Positions 1 through 52,975 of a stretch of 64,000 bases of DNA are shown here, one piece after another; position 1 is the first letter of the stretch; every line of letters begins with the position of its first letter. The notes below the pieces were generated by a model that saw only the letters and a program-made list of their open reading frames with translations, had not been told where the DNA came from and made no database searches. The stretch is taken from positions 806,001-870,000 of the forward strand of contig JAVSML010024699.1 in NCBI GenBank assembly GCA_038503035.1. The letters are read 5' to 3'. Source of the stretch: Crocodylus rhombifer (lineage: Eukaryota > Chordata > Crocodylia > Crocodylidae). A program made the position numbers and the translations under genes.

Positions 1-364
1 TTATACAATATTTAAGCAGCAGCAACATATGCTGAAATTTAGAACTAGATTAAGCTTAGTTGTGGCACAGAGATCAATGTACATTAAGTACAGAGCACAA
101 ACAATATTGTCCCCACTCTATTAACAGGAGTTAAACAACTCCAGATTATACTACTTTACATTGTTCTTTTTGTATATTACATCTGTGTACACCTTTTAAA
201 TATTTATAGAAATATTTAACAAATAATACAATAGGTTACAGTAACAGTGAACTGTTGTCCTGATGCAGCATGTCCTTTTCCATAACTTCAAGCAGTTCTC
301 TTCAAGCAGTTCTGGAAAGAGGAGGTTTTCCATCTTTGGCCTCTTCTTTGCTTCAGTTATTACC
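1..364 (-). other. PTCH1: PTCH1 exon 24, non-coding 3'UTR (continues past the left edge)
   Basis: On the minus strand, a pyrimidine-containing tract ending in TAAAG precedes GGTAATAACTG at 364. From there the sequence closely follows the human PTCH1 3'UTR as I remember it: GAGGCCAAAGAT, then GAACTGCTTGAAG, then AATATTTCTATAAATATTT, then GTGCCACAACTAAGCTT, and ATGTTGCTGCTGCTTAAAT near the window edge. In the human mRNA, GGTAATT follows stop-plus-G directly, which fits splicing from 2066 to 364. A 14-bp unit is duplicated in tandem at 286-313. No poly(A) signal is assigned, since the UTR should continue beyond position 1. Confidence 0.85.
286..313. repeat. 14-bp tandem duplication in the 3'UTR
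   Basis: CTTCAAGCAGTTCT occurs twice back to back. The human 3'UTR, as I recall it, has a similar but diverged doublet, so the duplication is probably old. Confidence 0.9.
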
Positions 365-2065
365 CTTTAGAGATACAGAGAAAGCACAGCCATTCATTTA
401 AAACTCATGAATTACAAACTAACCAAGCCAACCCCAAACATATTAGATGATTCTTCTGGTTAAGGTATAGAACCTGGAGTAAGGAAATATAAGTTCTTTC
501 TTTGTCTGACCCTGACTTTCTGTTAGGAAATTGTAAGACCAATTTTTTATAAGTTCTACTTATTTTGGGTGCCAAACTTGAAACACTCCTCTACAATTCC
601 AATTGAAGTCAGCAAAAAGTGTGGGGGAATGATGACCTCAAAATGGGCATTCACAACAATAATACTCAATTTAGTACCCACCTTTGAACATTTGGGCCTG
701 AGATTCTCTACCTCAGTATTGTCCTTCCTCTGAATAATATTACTTGCCATTTTCCCTGGGGTTCAGTAAGCATAAATCCATTCAGGACTACTGAGCACTG
801 AGATCCTTGCAGAGAAGTTTTAGTATAGCAAAGTGGTTTTTTAAATAATTTTCTTCAAAAATTTCCATAATATTTTTTGTTGTTTTTTCTTAGTTTGGTT
901 TTTCCTCAGTAAGAGCAAAGGAAAAAAATAGTCCATAGTTTCTTCTGGTAGCAGGGTACCAATTTCTCGTTATTTTTACCTTTTTGTTTATTTTCCCTAC
1001 TAGCAGAAAAGAAACAAAATGTCTTTATAACCACAAAAATTACATTCTGGTTATAGAGGCATTTTCTTTTCTTCTACTAGGGAAGAATAAGTAAAAATAA
1101 TAAGAAAGTGATACTCCACTACTAAAAGGATCCAGAGTCTATTTTGTTTTTGTTATTGTAAAAAACAAACAAAAAGATCATGAGAATTTCTGACAAAAAC
1201 AGAATCAATGTTTTCTAAATATATGGTGAAATATATGGACTTCTATTGACCACTTCTAATTTTTATTTTCCTTTTATCTCGTCAGAGACAGATACTGATC
1301 CAGTTTTAAGTTGCACAAATTATTTGGAAGATAAAAGAGAGTATCATCTCCTCTATGAAAGCTATTCTGTGAAAGAATTTACTTTTATTTCACAATAATT
1401 TCTGACAAACCTTTGATACCCCTTTTATAATGACAGTCCACCCCTAAATGGGATTTTGATTAGTTTGCCATATAGGAAGCCACTGGTCATCTTCAAGTGC
1501 ACAGAGCTCTGTCTCCTGGACAATGCCTATTTGCTGCTGGGTAAATGTAAACTTCATATTCCTCGGCATGCCTCTGACAGAGGTCTTGAGGCAGCAGGTT
1601 GTTTTAACCCTTGTTAAATCTGTATAGTCCTTTGTCTGCATCATATATATTAATTTCTTTTGAATGTGAGTAGCTAGTGGCTTTAGGCCTTTCCTGCAAC
1701 TATTGTGTATAAGATTTTTAGGGGGCTGCCTAGTTTAATGATCAGAGCACAGGACAAGGGAGCTTTGGAAACCTTGAATTATGGCTCAACTCCCTGGCCT
1801 TGAACACTAGATAGTGTGATGTGTGACAGTTTTAGTGTCCCGATCTGGAAAAATGTGATGATAATTATTTACTTACTTACCTCAGAAGGGTATTTATTTG
1901 CTTAATGAAAGTAAAAGTCTATGTATTATTGTTTTACCTGAGCTAATTTCTTAAAGCAAAACTTTACATGGGCTGGACAGTCTGGATTACAGCTGCCCAG
2001 AAATGAAGCATCTGGGAGGAAAGGTTACTTCTTATCTTTTCTGCAAATGAAGACACAAGACATAC
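365..2065 (-). other. PTCH1: PTCH1 intron 23 (3'UTR intron)
   Basis: The donor GTATGT (2065-2060) sits one base after the TAA stop, and the acceptor AG is at 366-365. The interior is AT-rich with no open frame resembling a protein and no clear mobile element. The intron assignment rests on the donor and on the 3'UTR homology downstream of the acceptor. Confidence 0.75.
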
Positions 2066-2066
2066 C

Positions 2067-44296
<42,230 letters not shown>

Positions 44297-47200
44297 CTGA
44301 CAAACAAATATTTACAGCTTTGTATTAGCCAACAATAACTTTCTCTGAATTCACAATATAAAAATTCACAGGTCACCAACAACTTTCCCATATATATGGA
44401 ATACACTGTAGTTGGTTTTCAGCTGAAGTAACTTACAAGCCAAAATTAAATTAATGTATCCAATAGTTTAACAAAAAAAATGCTCTCCATTAAAAAAATA
44501 ACCATTGTCTCAACTGTACTAAAACCATGACATGTGTAAATCAGAGTCTGTTGGACACATGTTTTTTCTACATTATAGCCAATATTCCATATGTAGAAAT
44601 TTAAAAAAACAAATTGAGAAACCTTTTCCTTGCAGACCAGACCAAATATTTCTATGTTACAATTCCTTACACTTGTATAAACAGTCTGCTCCAATAGCAC
44701 ATTTCAAGATAAATGGCTTCAATTTACACTCTTCTCCTAAATAATTTGGCAATGGCAGAAGGGGAAATGTTTCTCTTCAGTAAAAAAGGAGGGAGGAGGG
44801 AAATAGTAAATGAGTAAGAGCACTTTCTGAAGCCTTAGGTAGAAGTAAAAATATTAGGTTAGATTCACAACAAATAGTGGAGCCCAGTTCTAGTACAACA
44901 GAAAGAACCTGCCTAACTTGACCATTCACTCTATCTGTCCAATAGCCTCATATTGTGCTAATGCAAGAAATCATGGTCCAAGTTTACATGTAAGGCCACA
45001 TGGTCTGTGTGCTCCACAGCAAGAGATGGCAGAAAAGAAAAAGGGAAGAAAGGAGTACGATGCTGACAGACTCTAAAAGCAGCCATATTCATTCAATCTT
45101 CCTCACCACAGAAGACTACAAGGATGGGAAAAGGAACAAGGCAGTTTCTAAGCAGTATGGTCCTGCTGACAAAAGCAGAGCATTCAGCTAGAGTATATAT
45201 GCACTGCCTAATATATTTTATAGGCAAGCAACATGAATCATCAAGTCTTGATCTAGTTTCTACATTTTCCTAATTCTATACACTTTGGCACTGGGTGTGT
45301 CCTCCCACCAAAGTCTGTGAATTTTTAAGTGCCATCAGCATTGCTATAAGTTAACCATGTGTATATTAACTGGAGACTGGTTTGTATCCAGTCACGTGCT
45401 AGAGACTAGTTTGGATGCCTGTAAGCAAGTCTGAGATAGACTCAAATACCTTTAGCTTATGCTGAGAGGAAGACCTCACTTCACATAATTCCAGTGAAGT
45501 CCAGTAAAAGAAGGTATGCCCCAGTAGAAAGAGGGGTATGAAAATTTAATTCTCTGCCAATGGAACATAGATTCCCTCGCTCTCAAAGTATACTTAGTTT
45601 GGAAAAGCAAATGCTCATTTGAGAAATAAATATATGAGCAAAGCTCCGCATGAACCACATGCAGGATTACCTCTCATCATATCTTATAAAAAATGACCAG
45701 GTCACTATGACAATTAGCAATCACTGCCTTGCAGATCTGAGACTTAGATTAGTTTATCATTTTTTAGCAGACCAGCTAGTAAGGTGAGACAAGAAATATT
45801 TTGTTGACCTTTTGAATTCATGCCAAGAAGTCAGTAACACAAAACTATGTACAATGAATACAACCCAAGAAAAATACTTAGTTCGCTTTTTTTAGTATTT
45901 CACACTAAATAAAAATTAAATGTGAATACAAACCAACCTGTGTACTCCAAATTATTGATCTAAACTGAAAAGCTACTTAGCACATCCATCCATACATCAA
46001 AGATGTAGAATTGCTCTAATGGAAGTTATTCATAACATCTTAATGCTTTTCATTAGGTTAATGATCATCCTTCCTTTTGCCTCCATAGGGCAACATGATA
46101 AATTAATACAATTTAACTCAGTTTGCATAGGTGTCAATGATACTCTGTGTGTGATAATCTATGGCTTCTACAAAAAAGTCAGTCTGTATTCTTTTCTAGA
46201 ATTATTTAGAGTACAAACTCTGCAGAACAGAGATTTTATTTTTTCCCTGTGATTCTATAGCACCAAACATAGTGATATCCCAATTTGCTTTGAGCCGTGG
46301 GAGCTACCTCAATATAAATATTTACTAATATCACTACATACTATGTCCCTTCCACTAACTCGTGAATACACCACTTTACCACTGGAATGTAACTAGCATT
46401 TTATCCACCAGGATAAATCAAATGCAGGACAAAAGAGGACATTCCTCATCTCTGCTGAAAGTGACCAACTGTTTACTATCAACAGAAATTATTGCTTCCT
46501 AATCAAGGTACTGTCAAACTATATTAACCTCACTGAACAAGCAGATTTAGCTAATCAAAATTACATCACACCAGCCAGTCACTAGGAAAGGAACCATTTG
46601 TTCTTTGCATTTAATACAGGAACAACAACAATAAAAAAGTAATCAGGAGGGCAAACTTATATTCTAGGATGTTGAAAACGCAGTGCGTGGCAGCATTCTT
46701 GTTAAACAATAATTTCACCATTTACTTATTTTGCCTGGTAAGTTTAATTTTGTATTTTTCATCTCCCAAAAGGAGTAACACATAATTTAGAGCCGGTGTC
46801 TTAGGTATTCTAACAATGTAACAAGTATTTCTAAATTCAGTTGAAAAGGAACAATCTGCCTGTCAAAGATAGTATGTGACAACTTATTGGAAACAAGTTG
46901 CTATATATGTGGCCAATCTGTACAGCAAAAGCTGTGAGGAACAATGAGAAAAATGCTAAAGTAAAGGATTCCCCCCCTCACCCCCTATTTGTTTTTCTCA
47001 TTTTAATTAAGTGAATGCTAAAAACAATACTAGGGGCTGCAAGCCCATGGATTTTAACACCTTTGTAATCACCCAAATGATTATTTTTATTACTACTGCA
47101 GCCTCAGTTATTCTCTCCTTGCCTTTTAAGTGTCTACAGCTGCTCTTAGAAGAGAGCCACCATAAAAAAAATACCATTAAAGTCTACTTGAAGCCTTCAA

Positions 47201-47654
47201 CCTCATTATGTTCTCAAGCTTTGCCAATACCTCCCAACACATGTACACTCTGCTGTTTGTCATTCCTTACTTATAACCATGAACTGCATGGGTCAGAAAA
47301 TTCCCACAAAACCATTCACACTATGAAAAATTCTCTAAGCCATGAAAATTATGCTTCCCTCCCCTTTTTTCTATTCTGCACTATTGCTCTTTATGATGGA
47401 AACAACAACTATGTTTTTAGAAACCTCAGAACATTATTGAGTTCAGCCTATTTCTGTATAAAGAGGTCAGTAGCACATTGCAACAATGACACAGTTTGTA
47501 ATCAATAAACCATACAGAAATATACTAAATATATCGAAAGAAAAAATATTCCAACTGGATGTTTGAGTGATAAAAGCCCTGTCATTTTCATAATTTTTTA
47601 TATCAACAGAACCACTTGATGGCATTCTAGCCTTGTATTACATGATTCCCTATG

Positions 47655-47830
47655 ATTTAGTGGCTGTGTAGCTGAGCTGGTAGCACTATTACCTCCAGGC
47701 TAGAAGACAGATTTAAATTACAAATCAGAGCTTGGGCTCACGGCCAGTGATAATACAACATCACAGTGTGTGTGATGTTACAGGTGTCATCAGATTCTGG
47801 GTGGCTGTCCCATGGAAATAAAATACTATT
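47655..47830 (+). repeat. Possible decayed tRNA-derived SINE
   Basis: GTAGCTGAGCTGGTAGCACT resembles a pol III A-box head and CAGATTTAAATTAC a ruined B box. It is followed within about 45 bp by an (AAAAC)n tract at 47871-47900. No cloverleaf can be drawn, so it is not a tRNA gene. Confidence 0.3.
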
Positions 47831-47870
47831 CCCTTCAAAAACAAACAGCCATCCTCCTCTCTTCCACCCC

Positions 47871-47900
47871 AAACAAAACAAAACAAAACAAAACAAAACA
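47871..47900. repeat. (AAAAC)n microsatellite
   Basis: About six AAAAC units in a row in intron 2. Confidence 0.95.
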
Positions 47901-48314
47901 ACTGAATAATAATATTTAGTATTCTGGCCAACTTTTCAGTTGCTAATGCTCAAGAATTTGTGTAAGAGCTAATGTTGAACACAGGATGCCTGCTAAATTT
48001 GTGCACACTGCCTGAATCTTCCTCCTACCTGCAACACATCAAGACAAATTTTTATGTAAATGTTAGTTCTTATGAAAAATACCAGGCTAGCATTTCTGAA
48101 GAGTGGAGCCCACTGTTCATCAACAGGACAGCTACAGCACAGGAGAGGGCTGCACAAACTATCCTCAGAGAGCCTACTAGGCTACTTCAGATCTGACCTC
48201 AAGAGATCATCCCTATTAGTACAGAATAATTCAGTCTTCATGCCCATTAAGAGCATGATCCTGCACTTATTTGTGTGCATAGGAGTTTTCCACGTACTTA
48301 AATGGAAGCAGGAT

Positions 48315-48548
48315 CAGATCTTAAATCATTGGTCCATTTCTCACAAGACTGCAGAGGGTGTTAATTGTGAATGTGGACACCAGTCCACTGAAAACTAGAA
48401 AAAGATCATCAACTTTATTCCCCACAGACCAAAGAACAGCTGTCAGGTGGTAACAAGTTTTAGTCATTCTTAACCTGAGGCAGCTCTGAACCAATGACCT
48501 AGAGGTGAAAGGCTCTGTATCCCATTACCAAGCCCTTGAGCCACACTC
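48315..48548 (-). repeat. Interspersed repeat, copy 1 of an unnamed family (minus orientation)
   Basis: Its reverse complement aligns along most of its length with 52738-52975. Shared words are CTTGGTAA..GGATA..GAGC, TTCACCTCT.GGTCA.TGGTT, AATGAC..AA..TTGTT.ACCA, CTGACAGCTGTT, GGTGTCCA and ATGAGAAATG-like. The TTCACCTCTAGGTCATTGG region has a weak resemblance to tRNA-derived SINE heads. No target duplication was identified. Confidence 0.65.
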
Positions 48549-49430
48549 CCAGTATCTCAGTCACCACTTTGCAAAGTGCTTTAGTATACCTTAACTGTGA
48601 AGCACACAACATAGAATTAAACTTTGTCCTACCTTGCCCTATGTCTTCAAAATACTGGCACACATTTCCCAAACAGGAGAACTGAACACTTTTCTTTCCA
48701 ACTACAGTCCTATATTTGTTTTGATTTAGAAATTGCCTAAGTGCCAGACTTCCAGTGACTTTCTAATAGTCTCAAAATGATTATGTAATTTTGATCTTAC
48801 ATTCATTTCAGTAATACTAGCTTACACTTCATTGTATTAGCTATATCCTTCTCATAAGCATTTATAAAATATTATATTAATACTCGTATAAAGCACTCTG
48901 GAACTTGCTACTAGAAAGTGGAATTCCCTCTGGATAGAGTAATTTTATGAATAAGCTTAACTTCTGCTACACTAGCAAACTTCAACCCTAAATCACAGAA
49001 TGAGTGACAGCCAAAAGCACTATTTATTAATCTGCTGTCTACCTTATCATTCAAGGGCACAAAAGATTTCTATTTCAGGAAGTCATGCAACACTTCATTT
49101 CAAATGATTGGAATTACAGTACAGCATATAGGCTGAGGTGTTTTTTTTCAGATAAATGCACTGTCTTTATTAACTATTTGATAGCTATCTTGCATGCAAC
49201 TGCATTGGAAATGTCTTTATCAACTGCCTACCCTCTCATAAAGACCTCTCTAAGCCCAAGACCTAGGGAAAAAATAATTCCTTAGAAGTTTGTATACGGA
49301 TATGAAGGGCATAACTTGGACAGTGAAGACAAGTTTTCCTAAATGACTAATGATTTTGCATGCTTTATTTTTTGCAGGTGCAACCTGAGACACATACATG
49401 ATGTTTAATTTGTTAGGAAGCACCATATTT

Positions 49431-50012
49431 TCTCACATATAGCACACCCTTGAACATAACACACAGCCCGCTTTTGGAAGGCTGCAAAAAGGAAAAAAGA
49501 TTTTAGCTTGGAATACAGTAAATATCTGCAATCTGAGATCTGCAGAGCTGGGACTGCAGACCAGGTGCAACCACAGACTGACTCTGCTTGATCTATCATG
49601 TCAGGTGTGGGGCTGTGCACTGGGGCTGGAGTCACATGCTGGGGCTGGGGCTGCACACTGGCTCAATCTGGCTTGTAAGAGCTGGGGCCACACACTGGGT
49701 TCAGTCACAGACTGACCCCACATGCTAGCTTGATCCAGTGCACAGTGCCATGTCAGTGTGCTGGGGGGCTCCCCAAGGGTCTGGAGATTTTATTGTGGGG
49801 TAGTGGTAGCAGTATTAAATTGCTGTGGCTCCCAGAGCAGCTCTGAGAACCACAGCAGTTAACACTGCCACTGTTCCTCCATTACCAAATCTCTGGACCT
49901 CTGGAGAACAGTATTTTTTGCACATAATGTGTACCCAACTTTCTCCTAGCTGGTTTGTGGGGGAACCCTCCCCCCCCACCCGTGTTTTATCCAAGAAAAT
50001 GTGGCACTGATC
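49431..50012. mobile_element. DNA-transposon-like element with 28-bp imperfect terminal repeats
   Basis: The left end ACCATATTTTCTCACATATA matches, at about 70 per cent, the reverse complement of the right end GATAAAACACGGGT-type sequence, which contains CACATTTTCTTGG near 50000-50010. Between them lies GC-rich, internally repetitive sequence with recurring GCTGGGGCTG and CACACTGG words. No transposase frame is seen. Boundaries are approximate. Confidence 0.5.
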
Positions 50013-50114
50013 ACCTGCCCTCTTGAGGGTATGTTCACTTGGACATCCCTTCCCTCCTGAAAAATAAAATAAAATTATAGTTAAAAAATTCTGCCCCGCA
50101 CTTGTAAATTGTTT

Positions 50115-50250
50115 TGGGACAGACTACTTAAAAACTCTGCAGAATCTCCATCACTGGAAGTTTTTAAATACAGGCCAGATAAACAATTATCTGGGCTGGT
50201 TTAGCCAAAGATGATCCTTCCTTGAGAACTGACCTCTTTCATCCTTCCAA
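50115..50250 (+). repeat. CR1-type LINE 3' fragment
   Basis: AGAATCTCCATCACTGGAAG then TTTTTAAATACAGGCCAGAT follows the CR1 3' consensus closely, with a decayed GATCCTTCCTTGAG end. Lies just right of the TIR element ending near 50012. Confidence 0.65.
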
Positions 50251-51025
50251 TCACATTTTTATGGTAATTTTTCATTTTTAGTAAGAGGTAGAAAATCTCT
50301 ATTATTAGAACATTGTAGGTTACAGATTCCAGTTTGTCATCTTATAAAGCACTGAAACTTCATCCACCTGCCATAGCACAAGTCCCCAAGATCCTAAGTA
50401 CATTTTATTCATCCCAATTCTCATGAATCTTCAATTCAAAGACACATACAAACCACAACTTAGTTTTCAATGTCTTCTTATGGATCTTACAGTGCTTTTA
50501 TTTACTGTTTGTGCAACATCAACACCCACTGCCTGCAATTTGTGATATGTATCATGACCTAAACGGTGGGGATTATATTGTAAAAACAGACACAGGAAAA
50601 CACAACTTGATAAGTGTCAGAAACATATTTTGAAAAATTATACCCTTGACACATACTGCCCTGAGAAGAAGGAAAGCTCACTAAACAGGCTGAGAAACAG
50701 CTGTGTGACCACATCCACGAAGTACCATCCTCGTAGGGCAGGGCCTCCCCAATTTAAAGGGGTAGAACACTTTTCTACTGCATGCATTTCGCAAGTCTGT
50801 TTTGTGGCTGCTGGATAAGGGTGCACTCTAGTTTTCCTCTTTCTTTCCTATCTTGTCCTGATTGTGTTTCCTTTTTCCCTCCAAAGCATTCACCTGATAA
50901 TGTTCAGACCGTTTCCAAGTAGCAGCAAAGTGAACCTGATTTAAATGAATTTATTTAGTTTTATAATACCTGTGTGACTCATACGCATGCCAATAAGCCA
51001 TACTGACCTTCATCTCCTGGCCTAT

Positions 51026-51055
51026 GTTATGTCATGTCATGTCATGTCATGTCAT
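51026..51055. repeat. (GTCAT)n microsatellite
   Basis: Five perfect GTCAT units at 51031-51055, preceded by one GTTAT variant. Confidence 0.95.
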
Positions 51056-52655
51056 GCCATGTGTATTAGGTTTGTAAAATTTCATGCCTGTCATATAGCA
51101 GGGGTCAGTAACAAGTCCAAGTGACATCTTCCTTTTCATTAGTAATCAAAAGTAAATACAAATACATAATGCTAAACTAACCCCAAGCAATACAGAAACC
51201 TCTATAAGAAAAGTTGAGTTTAGAGTTGTATTTCCCTGCTAGGTGAGATTATCCTGCCTCCTCCTGGACAATGATTAATGCTTATCTCTGATCACAATAG
51301 TTTTCTGATCAAATAAATAGTTATTCTTAAACTACAAACTACAGTTTCTTTGGTAGCCTTTGGCTTGGCATCTGAAGTGTCTCTAGTACCTGGCGTTTAT
51401 ATATATTGCTCCTTCTGTTTTTTAATGTCATCTACTGTATCTTAGTTTTGCCAGCATGTAAGTACTGTCAACAACAATTCTGTTGGTCCTTAAGAAACAG
51501 AAACAATGTCCTTCTTAGTATGGTTTGGATGCCTGTTTTGTAGATGGTGGTGCTACCGTGGCCACTTTCTGTCTGATAGCTAGTATTTTCCCTTGCTACA
51601 GGTTTATTATTTTTTCTGTTACAGTTTGCTAGATGGTTGTCTTTAGTTTATGATGTTTATTTATGCTAAAACTTCTCTCTCCAAGCGTAAATTTACAAAC
51701 AACCAATCTTAATAAAGTATTGTGAGGCATATTGCAATATTCTCATAAAATGAAGCATACACCTTTGAATCCACTAGGCCATTATTCAAATTTCTTATTT
51801 TGTCTTTGTACTGATTTTTCTGCTCACCCATATGATTTCACAAAATAAGGCTTGGCATGGAGAGTCTGAACTGTTCTATCAAAAATAAATGACAATGAGT
51901 TCCCTAAGCTTTGTAGTCTGTTGCCTGCTATTACACAGAATGCCACAGTAAACAAGCTGTGATTTATAAAGAGAGAGTATAATGTCACTTGATGTGCTTT
52001 CCATGCTGAAAGATTCAAGTGGCTTCAGTTGTTCACCAAAGCTTCAATTTTCTTTTAATAGCATAAACCAATAATATTGTAACCTTGCATTCAAGTGCTT
52101 CAAAAGATGACACTGTTTCCTGGCTTCTACCTTATGATAAAAGCTTAGGTCACAAAAGGTTATATTGTACTCCTCTTACTCAGAAGTCCAGTATTTACTA
52201 ACTCTAAAGTTCATGTTACATATTTCACTAGTGCATACAGGGTCATGAATAGTAAGAATTAAAATGCACAGGATTAGGGACAGTTTTCAATCTAATGAAG
52301 TCTGACAGATCTTGAGGTAGCAACAAAGGCACTTGAGTTGCCTGCAGACTCAGGAAAGCAGCCCAATAATAATTGGTTCAGGGCATATTTGAAAATGTTC
52401 ATAATTTTAATGGCTGAACATTTTTCTTTTTAAAATAAATGCTTTCATTTTACTTTTCTATGTTTGCATTTCCCACTGGCAAATAGTTGTTTTACATTTT
52501 ATACAAAATAAAATAAACTTAATATTCTTATGCTTTCTGATATCTCTTGACTTGATGTTTCTCTCTAATGAAAAAGGGCAGGAAGAACTATACAAGAGAC
52601 TGCAAAAATAATGAAAGAAGCGTGGAAATAAGTTATAAAAGTGCTTTCTTCTGCC

Positions 52656-52678
52656 TTTTTTTTTTTTTTTTTTTTTTT
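52656..52678. repeat. Poly-T tract
   Basis: 23 consecutive T on the plus strand in intron 2. Confidence 0.95.
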
Positions 52679-52737
52679 AGAGTTACTCATACTTTCCAGT
52701 TAAATTTAAAACTCAGTAGATGTTTACCAAGCAGGGA

Positions 52738-52975
52738 CATATGTCCTTGGTAACAGGATATGGAGCTGTTCACCTCTGGGTCACTGGTTCTAATCCAACC
52801 AGGAACAATAATGACCACAAGTTGTTTACCATCTGACAGCTGTTTGATAGCTTATGTGAAATGAGTTGGTGGTCTCAGTCCATTTCAGAGTGGGCAGGTG
52901 TCCATATTATAAAATCCACCATCACAATTGGTAACCTTGTTGAAGGTCTCGATGAGAAATGAATGGACATAGAAA
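52738..52975 (+). repeat. Interspersed repeat, copy 2 of an unnamed family (plus orientation)
   Basis: Homologous to the reverse complement of 48315-48548 over about 235 bp, with landmarks TTCACCTCTGGGTCACTGG, TTTACCATCTGACAGCTGTT and GGGCAGGTGTCCA. GGTTCTAATCC near 52788 resembles a pol III B box. It directly follows a poly-T tract (52656-52678), though the two may be unrelated. Confidence 0.65.

Noticed and set aside
987..992. AATAAA on the minus strand as the PTCH1 poly(A) signal
   Set aside because: It falls inside the proposed 3'UTR intron, and the recognisable 3'UTR continues to the left edge.
1076..1090. Alternative acceptor after a pyrimidine tract ending CCCTAG as the start of the last exon
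   Set aside because: Plausible as a splice site, but the sequence that follows does not resemble PTCH1 3'UTR, whereas that from 364 does.
47011..47508. Open frame of 165 codons on the plus strand
   Set aside because: Low-complexity, no family resemblance and no support from neighbouring sequence.
47655..47760. tRNA gene
   Set aside because: A- and B-box-like words are degenerate and no cloverleaf forms, so at best a SINE remnant.
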